From Actinomycetota bacterium (GTDB lineage Bacteria; Actinomycetota; Geothermincolia; Geothermincolales; RBG-13-55-18), in the NCBI GenBank assembly GCA_014360645.1, contig JACIXD010000006.1:1-64000 (forward strand): a stretch of DNA of 64,000 bases, given 5' to 3'. The position numbers and the translations under genes are program-made. Positions within the stretch are counted from its first letter, which is position 1, and each line of letters begins with the position of its first letter. Positions 50,590-59,937 of the stretch are shown one piece after another. Below the pieces are notes generated by a model. It searched no databases and was not told where the DNA came from. It saw only the letters and a list, made by a program, of their open reading frames with translations.

Positions 50590-51726
50590 ATGGGATTCAT
50601 ACTCAAGCCGGAGCACGAGGCACTGCGCGGCGAGATCCGCCGCCTGGCGGAGGAGAAGATAGCGCCCCGCGCGGCGGAGATAGACCGCAGCGGGGAATAC
50701 CCCTGGGACATCCAGAAGCTGCTGGCCTCCCAGGGACTGCTGGGGTACGCCATCCCCGAGGAATACGGCGGGTCCGGGGCCGACCTGCTCTCCTGCTGCA
50801 TCGTGGGCGAGGAGCTGGCCCGGGTCTGCGCCAACTCCTCCCTCATCTTCGTGGTGCAAAAACTGGCCGCCTACCCCATCATCATCGCGGGCTCCGAGGA
50901 GACCAAGCGCAAGTACCTCCCCGACGTGGCCTCGGGGGAGAAGCTGGCGGCCTTCTGCCTCACGGAGAGGGACTCGGGGTCCGATGCCGGCGCCACCAAG
51001 ACCACGGCGCGCCGGGAGGGCGACCGCTACGTCATCAACGGTCAGAAGTGCTTCATCACCAACGGTGGGCTGGCCAAGGTGCACTCGGTGTTCTGCATGA
51101 CCGACCCTGAGAAGGGTTACCGGGGGATAAGCGCCTTCTGCGTGGGCGACGAGCCCGGGATATCCGTGGGCAAGATCGAGGACAAGATGGGCATGCGGGG
51201 GGCCCAGGTGGCGGAGCTCATCTTCGAGGACTGCGTGGTCCCGGCGGAGAACCGCCTGGGAGAGGAGGGGACGGGCTTCGTGACCGCCATGAAGACCCTG
51301 GACAACTCCCGTCCCCTGGTGGGGGCGCAGGCCCTGGGAATCGCCCAGGGAGCCCTGGAGGCCGCGGTGTCCTGGGCGAGGGAACGCAAGGCCTTCGGGA
51401 AGCCCATCGGCACCCTGCAGGGGGTGGGGTTCATGCTCGCGGACATGGCCACGGAGGTGGAGGCGGCGCGCCTACTGGTATATGAGGCCGCGGCCCTCGC
51501 CGACGCCGGCGCCCCCGACCTCAGCATCTATTCCGCCATGTCCAAGATGAAGGCCTCCGACGTGGCCATGCGCGTGACCACCGACGCCGTACAGGTCATG
51601 GGGGGCTACGGGTACATGCGTGACCATCCCGTGGAGCGCATGATGCGCGACGCCAAGGTCACGCAGATCTACGAGGGCACCAACCAGGTGCAGAGGCTGG
51701 TGATATCGCGTGCCCTGCTGAAATAG
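50590..51726 (+). CDS. Acyl-CoA dehydrogenase
   Basis: 378 aa from ATG 50590 (GGAGGAAGCGAG). FAD and substrate motifs: AFCLTERDSGSDAGATKTTA, YVINGQKCFITNGGLAKVH, the catalytic Glu region MRDHPVERMMRDAKVTQIYEG, and QVMGGYGYMRD. It oxidises acyl-CoA to enoyl-CoA with ETF as acceptor. It lies 38 nt before the mutase genes, so activation, oxidation and rearrangement are in one operon. Confidence 0.96.
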   Translation: MGFILKPEHEALRGEIRRLAEEKIAPRAAEIDRSGEYPWDIQKLLASQGLLGYAIPEEYGGSGADLLSCCIVGEELARVCANSSLIFVVQKLAAYPIIIAGSEETKRKYLPDVASGEKLAAFCLTERDSGSDAGATKTTARREGDRYVINGQKCFITNGGLAKVHSVFCMTDPEKGYRGISAFCVGDEPGISVGKIEDKMGMRGAQVAELIFEDCVVPAENRLGEEGTGFVTAMKTLDNSRPLVGAQALGIAQGALEAAVSWARERKAFGKPIGTLQGVGFMLADMATEVEAARLLVYEAAALADAGAPDLSIYSAMSKMKASDVAMRVTTDAVQVMGGYGYMRDHPVERMMRDAKVTQIYEGTNQVQRLVISRALLK

Positions 51727-51764
51727 AGAAGTCGCATCCGATACTTTCGCGGGAGGTGCTGGAG

Positions 51765-53438
51765 ATGGCGGAGATGGAGGAGATACGCAGGGGCCTCGAG
51801 GAATGGCGAGAGGCCAAGAAAGAGTGGCCGGAACGCAGGGAGGAGTTCAGGACCGACGCCGGGATCCCGGTGAAGGACCTCTACACGCCGCTGGACACGG
51901 AGGGCATAGACTACCTCAGGGACATAGGGTTTCCGGGCCAGCCTCCATACACCCGCGGCGTTTACCCCACCATGTACCGCGGCAGGTACTGGACCATCCG
52001 CATGTTCAGCGGCCACGGCACGCCCGAGGAGACCAACGACCGCTGGCGCATGCTCTACGAGGAGGGGGAGACGGGCTTCTCGGCGGCGGTGGATTCCCTC
52101 ACCTTCTCGGGAGTGGACCCAGACCAGGAGGTGCACGGCGCCGCCCACGAGGTGGGCAAGGAGGGGGTGCCGCTCTATTCCATCCGCGGGGTGGAGGCCC
52201 TGGTGGAAGACCTTCCCATCGACCGCATGAGCGTCGCCCTGGTGGTGGAGCCCATGACCTCGGCGGCGGTGACCTCCATGTACTTCAACGTGGCCAAGGA
52301 GCGCGGGCTGCGCAAGGAACAGCTGGCGGGGACCACCCAGAACGACATCCTCACCATGACCATCGGGTACATCCCTTGGGGCTCGCTGCGGCCCGCCGAC
52401 CTCCTCAAGCTGGCCTGCGACCTCATCGAGTACTGCACGGCCATGAAGGAGGCGCCGCGCTGGAACCCCATCAACTTCACCACCTACAACTACCGCGAGG
52501 GGGGCATCGACGCGGTGCAGGAGATCGGCATGGGGCTGGCCAACGCCGTGGCCCACATCGAAGAGCTGCTCCGCCGCGGCTGGAAGATCGACGATTTCGT
52601 GCACCGCCTGGCCTTCCACCTCTCCGCCCACCGCGATTTCTTCGAGGAGATCGCCAAGTACCGCGCCGCCCGCAAGCTCTGGTACCGTCTCATGAAGGAG
52701 CGCTACAAGCCCGAGAACCCGGAGGCCTACCGCTTCCGCTTCCACGTGCAGACGGCGGGATGTTCCCTCACCGCCCAGCAGCCCATGGTGAACATCATCC
52801 GCACCGCCTACCAGGCCCTGGAGGCGGTGCTGGGGGGCACGCAGTCCCTGCATACCAACTCCTACGACGAGGCCATCTGCCTGCCCTGCGAGGAGTCGGT
52901 GCGCCTGGCGGTGCGCACCCAGGAGCTCATCCAGGAGGAGACGGGGGTGGCCAACGTGGTGGACCCCCTGGCGGGCTCCTATTACGTGGAAGCCCTCACC
53001 CGCGAGCTGGAGGAGAGGATCTGGGACTACTTCCTGCGCATCGAGGAGATGGGGGGAGTGGTGGAGGCCCTCAATACCGGATGGCTCTTCAACGAGATGA
53101 GCAAGGCCTTCAACAAGCGCCGCCGCGACCAAGAGTCGGGCGAGGAGCGCATCATCGGCGTGAACTGCTACGTCATGGAGGGCGAGGAGCCTACCCCGCC
53201 CTTCCGCACCAACCCTCGCGCGGCGGAGATCGAGAAGGAGCGCCTGCGCGCCCTGCGGGCGGAGCGAGACGATCGCAGAGTGGCGGCCCTCCTCGACCAA
53301 CTTCGGGGGGTGTGCGAGCGCCGGGAGAACGTCCTGCCGGTGGTGAGCGAGCTCACCGCCGCCGGAGCTACCCTGGGGGAGATCACCGGGGTATATCGAG
53401 AGGTCTGGGGCATCTGGCAGCTGCCCTTCGTGGCCTGA
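51765..53438 (+). CDS. B12-dependent acyl-CoA mutase, large subunit, atypical active site
   Basis: 557 aa from ATG 51765 (GGGAGG at 51751-51756); no B12 domain, which lies in the next gene. YPTMYRGRYWTIRMFSGHGT, QLAGTTQNDILTMTIGYIP, TAQQPMVNIIRTAYQAL and GGTQSLHTNSYDEAICLP are family hallmarks (methylmalonyl-CoA mutase TIM barrel). By eye, the Tyr89-equivalent is Phe (IRMFSG) as in isobutyryl-CoA mutase, the Arg207 that holds the malonyl carboxylate is Tyr (ILTMTIGY), and the His244-equivalent is Asn (TYNYREGG). The substrate is therefore unlikely to be methylmalonyl-CoA. Confidence 0.9.
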   Translation: MAEMEEIRRGLEEWREAKKEWPERREEFRTDAGIPVKDLYTPLDTEGIDYLRDIGFPGQPPYTRGVYPTMYRGRYWTIRMFSGHGTPEETNDRWRMLYEEGETGFSAAVDSLTFSGVDPDQEVHGAAHEVGKEGVPLYSIRGVEALVEDLPIDRMSVALVVEPMTSAAVTSMYFNVAKERGLRKEQLAGTTQNDILTMTIGYIPWGSLRPADLLKLACDLIEYCTAMKEAPRWNPINFTTYNYREGGIDAVQEIGMGLANAVAHIEELLRRGWKIDDFVHRLAFHLSAHRDFFEEIAKYRAARKLWYRLMKERYKPENPEAYRFRFHVQTAGCSLTAQQPMVNIIRTAYQALEAVLGGTQSLHTNSYDEAICLPCEESVRLAVRTQELIQEETGVANVVDPLAGSYYVEALTRELEERIWDYFLRIEEMGGVVEALNTGWLFNEMSKAFNKRRRDQESGEERIIGVNCYVMEGEEPTPPFRTNPRAAEIEKERLRALRAERDDRRVAALLDQLRGVCERRENVLPVVSELTAAGATLGEITGVYREVWGIWQLPFVA

Positions 53439-53451
53439 GAGGAGGGCGGAG

Positions 53452-53859
53452 ATGGAAAAGAAGACCAGGGTGCTGCTCTTCAAGCCCGGTCTCGACGGCC
53501 ACTGGCGGGGCATCATGACCGTATCCAAGGCCCTCTCCGAGGCGGGCATGGAGACCATCTTCTTCGGTTTCAAGACCGTGGAGGGGGTGGTGGAGGCGGC
53601 CATCCAGGAGGACGTGGACGTCATCGGCTTCTCGGTGCATTCAGGCGCTCACCTGGAGTGGGCGAGGGAGCTGGTGCGGGAGCTGGACGAAAAGGGAGTG
53701 CGCGGAGATTTCCTCCTCCTCATCGGGGGGGTCTTCCCCGAGCAGGACCACGCGGAACTCATGGAGATAGGCATAGACGGCGTCTTCGGACCCGGTACGG
53801 TGACTGCGGACATCGTGAAGTTCATCGAGGAGAACCTCAAGCGCAGGGTCTCGGGGTGA
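53452..53859 (+). CDS. B12-binding small subunit of the acyl-CoA mutase
   Basis: 135 aa. Rossmann B12 domain with LFKPGLDGHWRGIMTVSKA (DxHxxG, the His being the axial ligand), GFSVHSGAH and IGGVFPEQDH. It begins 13 nt after the large subunit and is the usual partner in two-subunit mutases (isobutyryl, 2-hydroxyisobutyryl and related types). Confidence 0.95.
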   Translation: MEKKTRVLLFKPGLDGHWRGIMTVSKALSEAGMETIFFGFKTVEGVVEAAIQEDVDVIGFSVHSGAHLEWARELVRELDEKGVRGDFLLLIGGVFPEQDHAELMEIGIDGVFGPGTVTADIVKFIEENLKRRVSG

Positions 53860-54011
53860 GACCGGGCCGCGCGGGCGGCGTGACGGGGGGCGGAAGGAAG
53901 GGAACGCCGGGTCCCGCGCCCGCGGGAGAGGGAAGGCGGCAGAGGTCCGCGGCCGCCGGAGGACATGGGAACTCGGTACCCGGAAGTCGGATTCGGCAAG
54001 GAGGTCGGGTG

Positions 54012-55283
54012 ATGTCGGGCAGCAGCAGGAGAAGGATCGGAAGGGGAGTGGCCATCGTCGGCGCGGGCATGTCCAACTTCGGCATGTTCCCCGACAGGGA
54101 CTCCAAGGACCTGTTCGCCGAGGCCTTCAGCGAGATGTTGGCCAGCGTGGACAAGGGGTTCGACCCCGCGGACATCCAGGCGGCGTGGATCGGCAACTTC
54201 AGCAACGACTTCTTCGTGCACCAGGCGCACTGGGGGCCGATCATCGCCGACCTCACGGGCATCGTGCCCCGGGCGGTGACCAGGACGGAGGGGGCCTGTG
54301 CCTCCAGCACCCTGGCCATGCGTGACGGCCTCATGGCCATCGCCTCGGGCATGTACGACATCGTGCTGGCGGGCGGGGTGGAGGAGATGTCCAAGTGCAC
54401 CACCGAGGAGGTGACGGAGGGGCTGGCCCTGGCCACCTCGCCCTACGAGGGAGAGGCGGGCTACACCTTCCCCGGGGTCTTCGGGGCCCTGGCCACCGCC
54501 TACTTCCACAAGTACGGCGCGGGGCGCGAGCACCTCATGAACATCACCATCAAGAGCCACGAGAACGCCCCCCTCAACCCTAAGGGCCAGTTCAAGCAGA
54601 CCATCCGCGACCTCATGGAGGCGAGGAAGGCCAGGGCGGCCAAGAAGGGCGAGCCGGTGCCCGACTGGGCGGACGAAAAGGAGGCCCTCTTCGACCCCCG
54701 CTTCAACCCCCCGGTGGCCTGGCCCATGCACCTCTTCGACTGCTGTCCCATCTCCGACGGCGCGAGCTGCATCCTCATGGTCGCCGAGGAGCTCGCCAAG
54801 AGCTTCACCGACAACCCCATCTACATCGTGGGGTTCGGCCAGGGCAGCGGGAGGGGGCTGCACGCCTGCCCCAGCCTCACCTCCTTCGAGGCCAACAAGC
54901 AGGCGGCGGCGGAGGCCTACGGCATGTCCGGGCTCACCCCCAAAGACGTGCAGTTCGCTGAGGTGCACGACTGCTTCAGCATCGCGGAGCTCATCCACAT
55001 CGAGGACCTGGGCTTCTTCCCGGAGGGCGAGGGCTACAAGGCCATCGCCGAGGGCGAGACGCGCCGGGAGGGCCGCATGCCCATCAACACCTCAGGGGGC
55101 CTCAAGTGCAAGGGGCACCCGGTGGGGGCCACGGGCACGGCCCAGATGTACGAGGTCTGGAAGCAGTTGAGGGGAGAGGCTGGGGAGCGCCAGATCCCGG
55201 GCCGGGACCTCTATATCGGGGCCACCCAGAACCTGGGAGGCACCGGAGGCACCTGCACCTTCACCATCTTCGAGAGGAGGTAG
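54012..55283 (+). CDS. SCP-x-type thiolase (acetyl-CoA acetyltransferase family)
   Basis: 423 aa from ATG 54012 (AAGGAGG at 53999-54005). Nucleophile Cys in RTEGACASSTLAMRDG, His in EVHDCFSIAEL and Cys/His in GLKCKGHPVGATGTAQ. It cleaves or condenses 3-oxoacyl-CoA. Members of this branch commonly occur with a DUF35 partner, as here. The region 53860-54011 has no gene. Confidence 0.93.
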   Translation: MSGSSRRRIGRGVAIVGAGMSNFGMFPDRDSKDLFAEAFSEMLASVDKGFDPADIQAAWIGNFSNDFFVHQAHWGPIIADLTGIVPRAVTRTEGACASSTLAMRDGLMAIASGMYDIVLAGGVEEMSKCTTEEVTEGLALATSPYEGEAGYTFPGVFGALATAYFHKYGAGREHLMNITIKSHENAPLNPKGQFKQTIRDLMEARKARAAKKGEPVPDWADEKEALFDPRFNPPVAWPMHLFDCCPISDGASCILMVAEELAKSFTDNPIYIVGFGQGSGRGLHACPSLTSFEANKQAAAEAYGMSGLTPKDVQFAEVHDCFSIAELIHIEDLGFFPEGEGYKAIAEGETRREGRMPINTSGGLKCKGHPVGATGTAQMYEVWKQLRGEAGERQIPGRDLYIGATQNLGGTGGTCTFTIFERR

Positions 55284-55288
55284 GGAAA

Positions 55289-55705
55289 ATGGAGGAGAGG
55301 CCTTTCAGCGACATCTCATACCGCAAGTTCCTCGAGGAGGAGAAGTTCATGGGCTCGCGCTGCCGCAAGTGCGGTCAGATATACGTGCCCCCGCGCCGCT
55401 TCTGCCTGGAGTGCCGTTCGGAGGACATGGAGTGGCACGAGATGAAGGGGGAGGGGGAGCTGGCCGCCTTCACCTGCATCTCCATCGGGCCGTCCTTCAT
55501 GATCGAGGAGGGGTACGACCGCAAGAACCCCTACTGCACGGGGGTGGTGACCCTGGTGGAGGGGCCGCGCATGGTGGCGCGTATCGAGGGCGTGGACGCG
55601 CGCAATCCCGAGTCCATCAAGATCGGGACGCCCATGAAGGTGGAGTTCCTGCACCGCGGGGAAGGGGACAAGGCCCGAACCTTTCTGGCTTTTCGTCCCG
55701 CCTGA
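55289..55705 (+). CDS. DUF35 OB-fold zinc-ribbon protein, thiolase partner
   Basis: 138 aa from ATG 55289 (GAGAGGAGG). A rubredoxin-like zinc ribbon (SRCRKCGQIYVPPRRFCLEC) then an OB-fold (AFTCISIGPSFMIEEGYDRK, GVVTLVEGPRMVARIEGVDA). DUF35 proteins form complexes with thiolase-like enzymes and help to hold or channel the CoA ester. It lies 5 nt after the thiolase and ends the module. Confidence 0.93.
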   Translation: MEERPFSDISYRKFLEEEKFMGSRCRKCGQIYVPPRRFCLECRSEDMEWHEMKGEGELAAFTCISIGPSFMIEEGYDRKNPYCTGVVTLVEGPRMVARIEGVDARNPESIKIGTPMKVEFLHRGEGDKARTFLAFRPA

Positions 55706-56323
55706 GGCGCGGAGGAGCCGACGGTGAGGCCCGGGGTCCGTGTCGGCATGGACCCGGGCTTCTCTTTCCTGTCCGCCATGTCCGTCGAGTGCCCAGTTGC
55801 CGGGGCCTGGCGGCGATCTCGCAGGCGATTCTCGCGGGCAGGGGAGAATGCGCCGCCGCCGGGGTCCCGGTCTCCGTTCCGTCGCCGGTCCGTGCCGCCG
55901 GAAGGAGGCCGGCGTCGGTCCGAAGACGACACGTCTTCCGCCATGGACGCCTGCGGATGCGGCGGGGCATGTAGACGGGAGGAACAAGGGCGATGTGCGG
56001 CTCACCCGCCTCGAGGCATCCCGCTGAGAGCCCGGCAGGACCCGAGTGACAAGACAGATTCGCGTAGTCCTCGAAGGGCAGCGAAGGGCCGAGACTTTGA
56101 AGGCCTCGCAGGACCCGAAAGCCAAGACGGGGACACGCGCCCGTACATGTGCGCGGGTCTCCCGACCGCAGCATTGATAATAGTTAATATGTAACTAGTA
56201 CATAATAAACTATAATATATAGCATTTGGGCCCGATATCGAGAGAGCCGGCCGTTTTGCGCCGAGCGCCGTCCATACGCCCGCCGGGACGCAAAAGGGCT
56301 TCCGCCGCGGATGCTTGCAGGCT
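55706..56323. other. Intergenic with AT-rich promoter-like island (56175-56225)
   Basis: 618 nt between two convergent genes. No coding gene seen. An AT-rich island at 56175-56225 in GC-rich DNA contains ATGT-AACTAGT-ACAT (56189-56203), an imperfect palindrome like a PadR operator, and TATAAT at 56211-56216. No gene starts just downstream on either strand, so a small RNA or an orphan promoter is possible. Confidence 0.5.
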
Positions 56324-57385
56324 TTATGGAGCCCGGGATGCGCTGATCTCTACCCGCAGGGTGCCGTCCTTTTCGCGCTGGTAGGCACATTCCGAGCTCA
56401 TGCCCGTCAAGACGTCGTAGATGCCCTGCATGATGCCCGCAACCAGCAGGGGAGGGATGGCGTTCTCCACAACCGCCCTGATGCCCTTGCGGGTGAGGTT
56501 GAACTCCACCAGGTTGCCCATGCCCCGCAGGGCGATCTGGCGCGTGAGGTAGTCGGGGCTCTGTTCCACCTCCCGGCGGTGCAGTATGTCGGCGACGTAC
56601 TGGCGCTGCGCCTCCACGATGTGGTGGCCGAGGTCCTCGCCCAGCTCCGCCTCCAGCTCCCGGAACACGGAGTCGATGTCCTCCGCGCCCAGCACCGCCA
56701 TATGCCTTCCCGTTGCGGGGTCGGTGATGGTGCCGGCCTCCAGGTCCCACCTGAAACGGGCTATATCCTCCGGGATGCCGCAGGCGGGGCAGAGGTCGTA
56801 GGAGAGCTTGCCGGGCTTGCGGGGGATGACCACGCGCACCAGGCGCGAGGCGATCTCCTCTTCCACCTCCGGCCCCGGGGTCACGGTGATGAGGTGTCCG
56901 CCGTCCTTCTCCTCGATGTGGAGCTGCGCGGGCAGCCCCTCCACGCGGTTGAACACCGCCGCGAGGTCGCCGCAGAAGAGGGTCTCCGAATAGATGTTCC
57001 TCCCGAAGACCTTTATGTATTCGCCCGCCTTGAAGTCCACCAGCTCGTAATGCCCGTAGCCGAGCAGCGCTCCCCGGGCGGAGATGGTCTCGTAGACCTT
57101 GCGGCGCAGGAAGGCCTTGATCACGGCCAGCTTAAACCCCGAGAACATCCCCTCCAGATAATGGTAGGTGGACTTGCGCTTGCCCTCGATGGCGATGCGG
57201 TCCACGGACACTCCCAGCAGAGACTCCAGGTTGGCGAGCAGCCTCTTCATCCCCTCCGCCTCGTAAAAGATCACGCGGTGGTCGGGGTTCCTGGTCTGGG
57301 TGATGGTCCCGTCGGGATTCCAGGAGTTCTCGCGCGAGAACTCTTTGGGCACCCCGCACCTGGGGCATCTCCTGGCACCGGACAT
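56324..57385 (-). CDS. Unknown protein with two zinc-ribbon CxxC sites
   Basis: 353 aa; ATG at 57385 with GGGAGGGAGAG upstream. An N-terminal CPRCGVP and a central LCPACGIP are two CxxC pairs that could bind one zinc ion. The middle (YHYLEGMFSGFKLAVIKAFL, ARGALLGYGHYELVDFKAGE) has beta-helix mixtures somewhat like V4R-type ligand-sensing or DUF domains, but I do not recognise the family. Placed between the thiolase module and acyl-CoA synthetase on the reverse strand. Soluble, no signal. Function not assigned. Confidence 0.75.
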   Translation of the reverse strand: MSGARRCPRCGVPKEFSRENSWNPDGTITQTRNPDHRVIFYEAEGMKRLLANLESLLGVSVDRIAIEGKRKSTYHYLEGMFSGFKLAVIKAFLRRKVYETISARGALLGYGHYELVDFKAGEYIKVFGRNIYSETLFCGDLAAVFNRVEGLPAQLHIEEKDGGHLITVTPGPEVEEEIASRLVRVVIPRKPGKLSYDLCPACGIPEDIARFRWDLEAGTITDPATGRHMAVLGAEDIDSVFRELEAELGEDLGHHIVEAQRQYVADILHRREVEQSPDYLTRQIALRGMGNLVEFNLTRKGIRAVVENAIPPLLVAGIMQGIYDVLTGMSSECAYQREKDGTLRVEISASRAP

Positions 57386-58006
57386 CTCTCCCTCCCTTGA
57401 TCGAGCTTCCGCCAGTTAATGAACATAACCTATATGTTTGTCTGTATATGTTATATCGATACCTTTATTCATATACTTCGTCCCCTGGCCCCGAATCCCT
57501 TAAACGGCCGCGCCATTTCCCGTCCGTTCCCGAACCGTGCGCGATGCCGCATTTGAGCGGGGCATTCGGCATGCGCGGAGGCGCGTCTTTGTCCGCCCGG
57601 CCCTCGGAGCCCGTGTTCATGAATCCGGTCTCCGCGCGCTCACCGCGGGCGCGAGGGAACGATGCGGGCTCGAAGCCATCCGCGCCCCTTTTGCCGATGA
57701 TCGTCAGATCGCATGAAGAGCTTGGGAGGGAACATCGATCGCAGACCCTTTTTTGTGCGGCGGCTTTGCTGCGGCGTTCAACCGCGCGGAAAGACGGCCC
57801 TAGGGGCTGCATATGAGGAGGGAGGTTCCTTCATGGCGAGGGATTTTACGGCCACCCCTGCTTGGCGACGCCCCTCCGCCAACTGTGGACCTCCTCCCCG
57901 CAGGCGATATCCGCGAGAACGACCCCTGTCGCCGCGCACGTAGCGAGATAACCGGGGTGGAGATACATACCGCCGATAATGTATCTTATGTTAAGTTACT
58001 GTATTT
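57386..58006. other. Intergenic with AT-rich promoter region
   Basis: 620 nt. The part next to the zinc-ribbon gene (57415-57480) is AT-rich with several ATATGTT/AACATA half-sites and should contain its leftward promoter. An AT-rich stretch at 57960-58006 lies at the 3' end of the synthetase gene. No gene is seen between. Confidence 0.5.
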
Positions 58007-59728
58007 CTATAGCTCTAACGACTGGGCCTGTTCCCTGAGCTCGCGCCGCAGGATCTTCCCCGCCCCGCTTGCCGGAAGCGCCTCCACGATCTTCACCATG
58101 CGTATCTTCTTGTACGCCGCCAGCTTGCCGTTGGCGTATTCCAGTAGCTCATCCTCGCTGGCCGATGCACCGGGCCTGAGCTCCACGAAGGCTATGGGGA
58201 TGTCTCCTGAGCGCTCGTCGTACTTTCCCACCACCGCCGACTGTGCCACCGCGGGATGGGAGTTGAGGACCTCCTCCAGGTCGCGGGGATATACGTTGTA
58301 TCCCTTGTAGATGAGCATGTCCTTCTTGCGGTCCACGATATAGACGTAGCCGTCCTCGTCGAACTTTCCGATGTCCCCGGTGTACAACCAGCCGTCCCTC
58401 AGCACCTCCGCCGTCTCCTGGGGCTTTCTCCAGTAGCCCTTCATCACTTGGGGGCCCTTGATGCATATCTCGCCTATCTCCCCCACCGGCATCTCCGCCT
58501 CGCCCTTCTCGGGGTCCACGATCTTTATCTCCGTGTCCTGCATGGGCAGGCCCACGGAGCCGAGGCGGAACCCCTCGCGGGAGGGCGGGTTGGCGCAGCA
58601 GCCCATGGTGCACTCCGAGAGCCCGTAGGCCTCGCAGATCACCCCGGGGATCTTCTCCATGAGGGTCTCCAGGAGGTGGTGCGGGATGGGGGCCGCCCCC
58701 GAGGCCACCAGGCGGATGTCCGACATGTCGATCTCCGCGAAGAGGGGATGCTCCACCAAGGGCACGAAGAGCTGGGGGGCTCCCCCGAAGACGGTGGCGC
58801 GGAACTTGTTGATGGCCTGCAGGTATTCCGCGGGCTCGAAGCGGGGAAAGACCACCAGGGTGTTGCCCCCGAGCAGCTGCATGGTGAGGTAGCCGATGGC
58901 CCCCATGGCGTGGAACCACGGCACCACGATGAGGGAGATCTCCGCCGCGCGGCGGGCTGGGTGGTCCTCATCCCGGTCTCCCTCCTCGCGCTTCACAAGG
59001 AACTTGCCGTCCTCGTAGAGGACGTCCCCGCCCCCGAACCAGTAGGCGAACTGGCAGCAGTTGACCACCGCGTTGTAATGGGTGATCATCACCCCTTTCG
59101 GGGTTCCCGTGGTGCCCCCCGTGTAAGCGATGTGCGCAAGGTCCTCCCGGACGTCGAACTCCACCTGCGGCGGCTCGGGAGGGTAGTCGGCGACCAGGGA
59201 CACGAAATCAATGGCCCCCTCGGGAACCGGCTGCTTCTGCAGCATCTTCACGGGGGCGGAGAGCGGCGGGTAGCAGTCGGCCAGGCTCACGATGACGGTG
59301 CGCTTCACCGGCGATCTGGGGATCACCTGCTGCGGCACGCCGAAGAGCAGATCCAGGCCGATGAAGGTCTCCACCTCGGCGTCGTTGAGCTGGAAATCTA
59401 TCTCGCGCTCCGCCAGTAGCGGGCTCATGGGGACGAAGATGGCCCCCGCCTTGAGCAACCCGTAATAGGCGATGGCGAACTGGGGGCAGTTCGGGAGATG
59501 GACGGCCACGCGATCCCCCTTCTTCACCCCCAGGGAGACCAGGGCGTTGGCGAAGCGGTCCGAGAGGGCATCCAGCTCCTGGAAGGTGATCTCCATACCC
59601 CCGAAGACGATGGCGTTGCGCCACGGCCACTGTAAGGCCGCCGAACGAAGGATCTGGAACACCGGGACCTCGGGATAAGTGAGGGTCTTCGGCACTCCTT
59701 TGGGCCAGCACTTGTAGTTCTTCTCCAT
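58007..59728 (-). CDS. AMP-forming acyl-CoA synthetase
   Basis: 573 aa from ATG 59728 (GGGAGGGAT upstream). ATP motif IAYTGGTTGTPKGVMITHYN, YGLSECTMG and GWLYTGDIGKFDEDGYVY, hinge Asp/Arg in VDRKKDMLIYKGYNVYP, C-terminal catalytic Lys in SGAGKILRRELRE. It activates a carboxylic acid to acyl-CoA via acyl-AMP, the entry step for the adjoining module. Aryl or branched-chain acids are plausible substrates; the sequence does not decide. Confidence 0.95.
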   Translation of the reverse strand: MEKNYKCWPKGVPKTLTYPEVPVFQILRSAALQWPWRNAIVFGGMEITFQELDALSDRFANALVSLGVKKGDRVAVHLPNCPQFAIAYYGLLKAGAIFVPMSPLLAEREIDFQLNDAEVETFIGLDLLFGVPQQVIPRSPVKRTVIVSLADCYPPLSAPVKMLQKQPVPEGAIDFVSLVADYPPEPPQVEFDVREDLAHIAYTGGTTGTPKGVMITHYNAVVNCCQFAYWFGGGDVLYEDGKFLVKREEGDRDEDHPARRAAEISLIVVPWFHAMGAIGYLTMQLLGGNTLVVFPRFEPAEYLQAINKFRATVFGGAPQLFVPLVEHPLFAEIDMSDIRLVASGAAPIPHHLLETLMEKIPGVICEAYGLSECTMGCCANPPSREGFRLGSVGLPMQDTEIKIVDPEKGEAEMPVGEIGEICIKGPQVMKGYWRKPQETAEVLRDGWLYTGDIGKFDEDGYVYIVDRKKDMLIYKGYNVYPRDLEEVLNSHPAVAQSAVVGKYDERSGDIPIAFVELRPGASASEDELLEYANGKLAAYKKIRMVKIVEALPASGAGKILRRELREQAQSLEL

Positions 59729-59913
59729 GACATCCCTCCCTTTCGTCATCGCCTTACGTTGCGGCCCTGTCGCCGCGGGATGCTGAGCGGCCGGCCGGGG
59801 AAAAATGGATGACATAAAGGAGCGCAATGCGCTTCCGCTGCTCTTTGCCGTGCCGTGATGTCGTGGTGCGGTCGTTCTCTCTACCCCTGCCGGCCCTCAC
59901 GCTGACGGTGGGG

Positions 59914-59937
59914 CCTATGGGTATGATAACCCATAGG
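59914..59937 (-). promoter_or_regulatory. Perfect palindrome upstream of the acyl-CoA synthetase gene
   Basis: CCTATGGGT-ATGATA-ACCCATAGG: nine-base arms, six-base spacer, about 190 nt before the synthetase start. It also contains a TATGAT that may serve as -10. Likely a regulator operator; no obvious neighbour of the same binding type is identified. Confidence 0.6.

Noticed and set aside
56315-57400. 361-codon plus-strand frame
   Set aside because: Complement of the zinc-ribbon protein gene; lacks a site and ordered domains.
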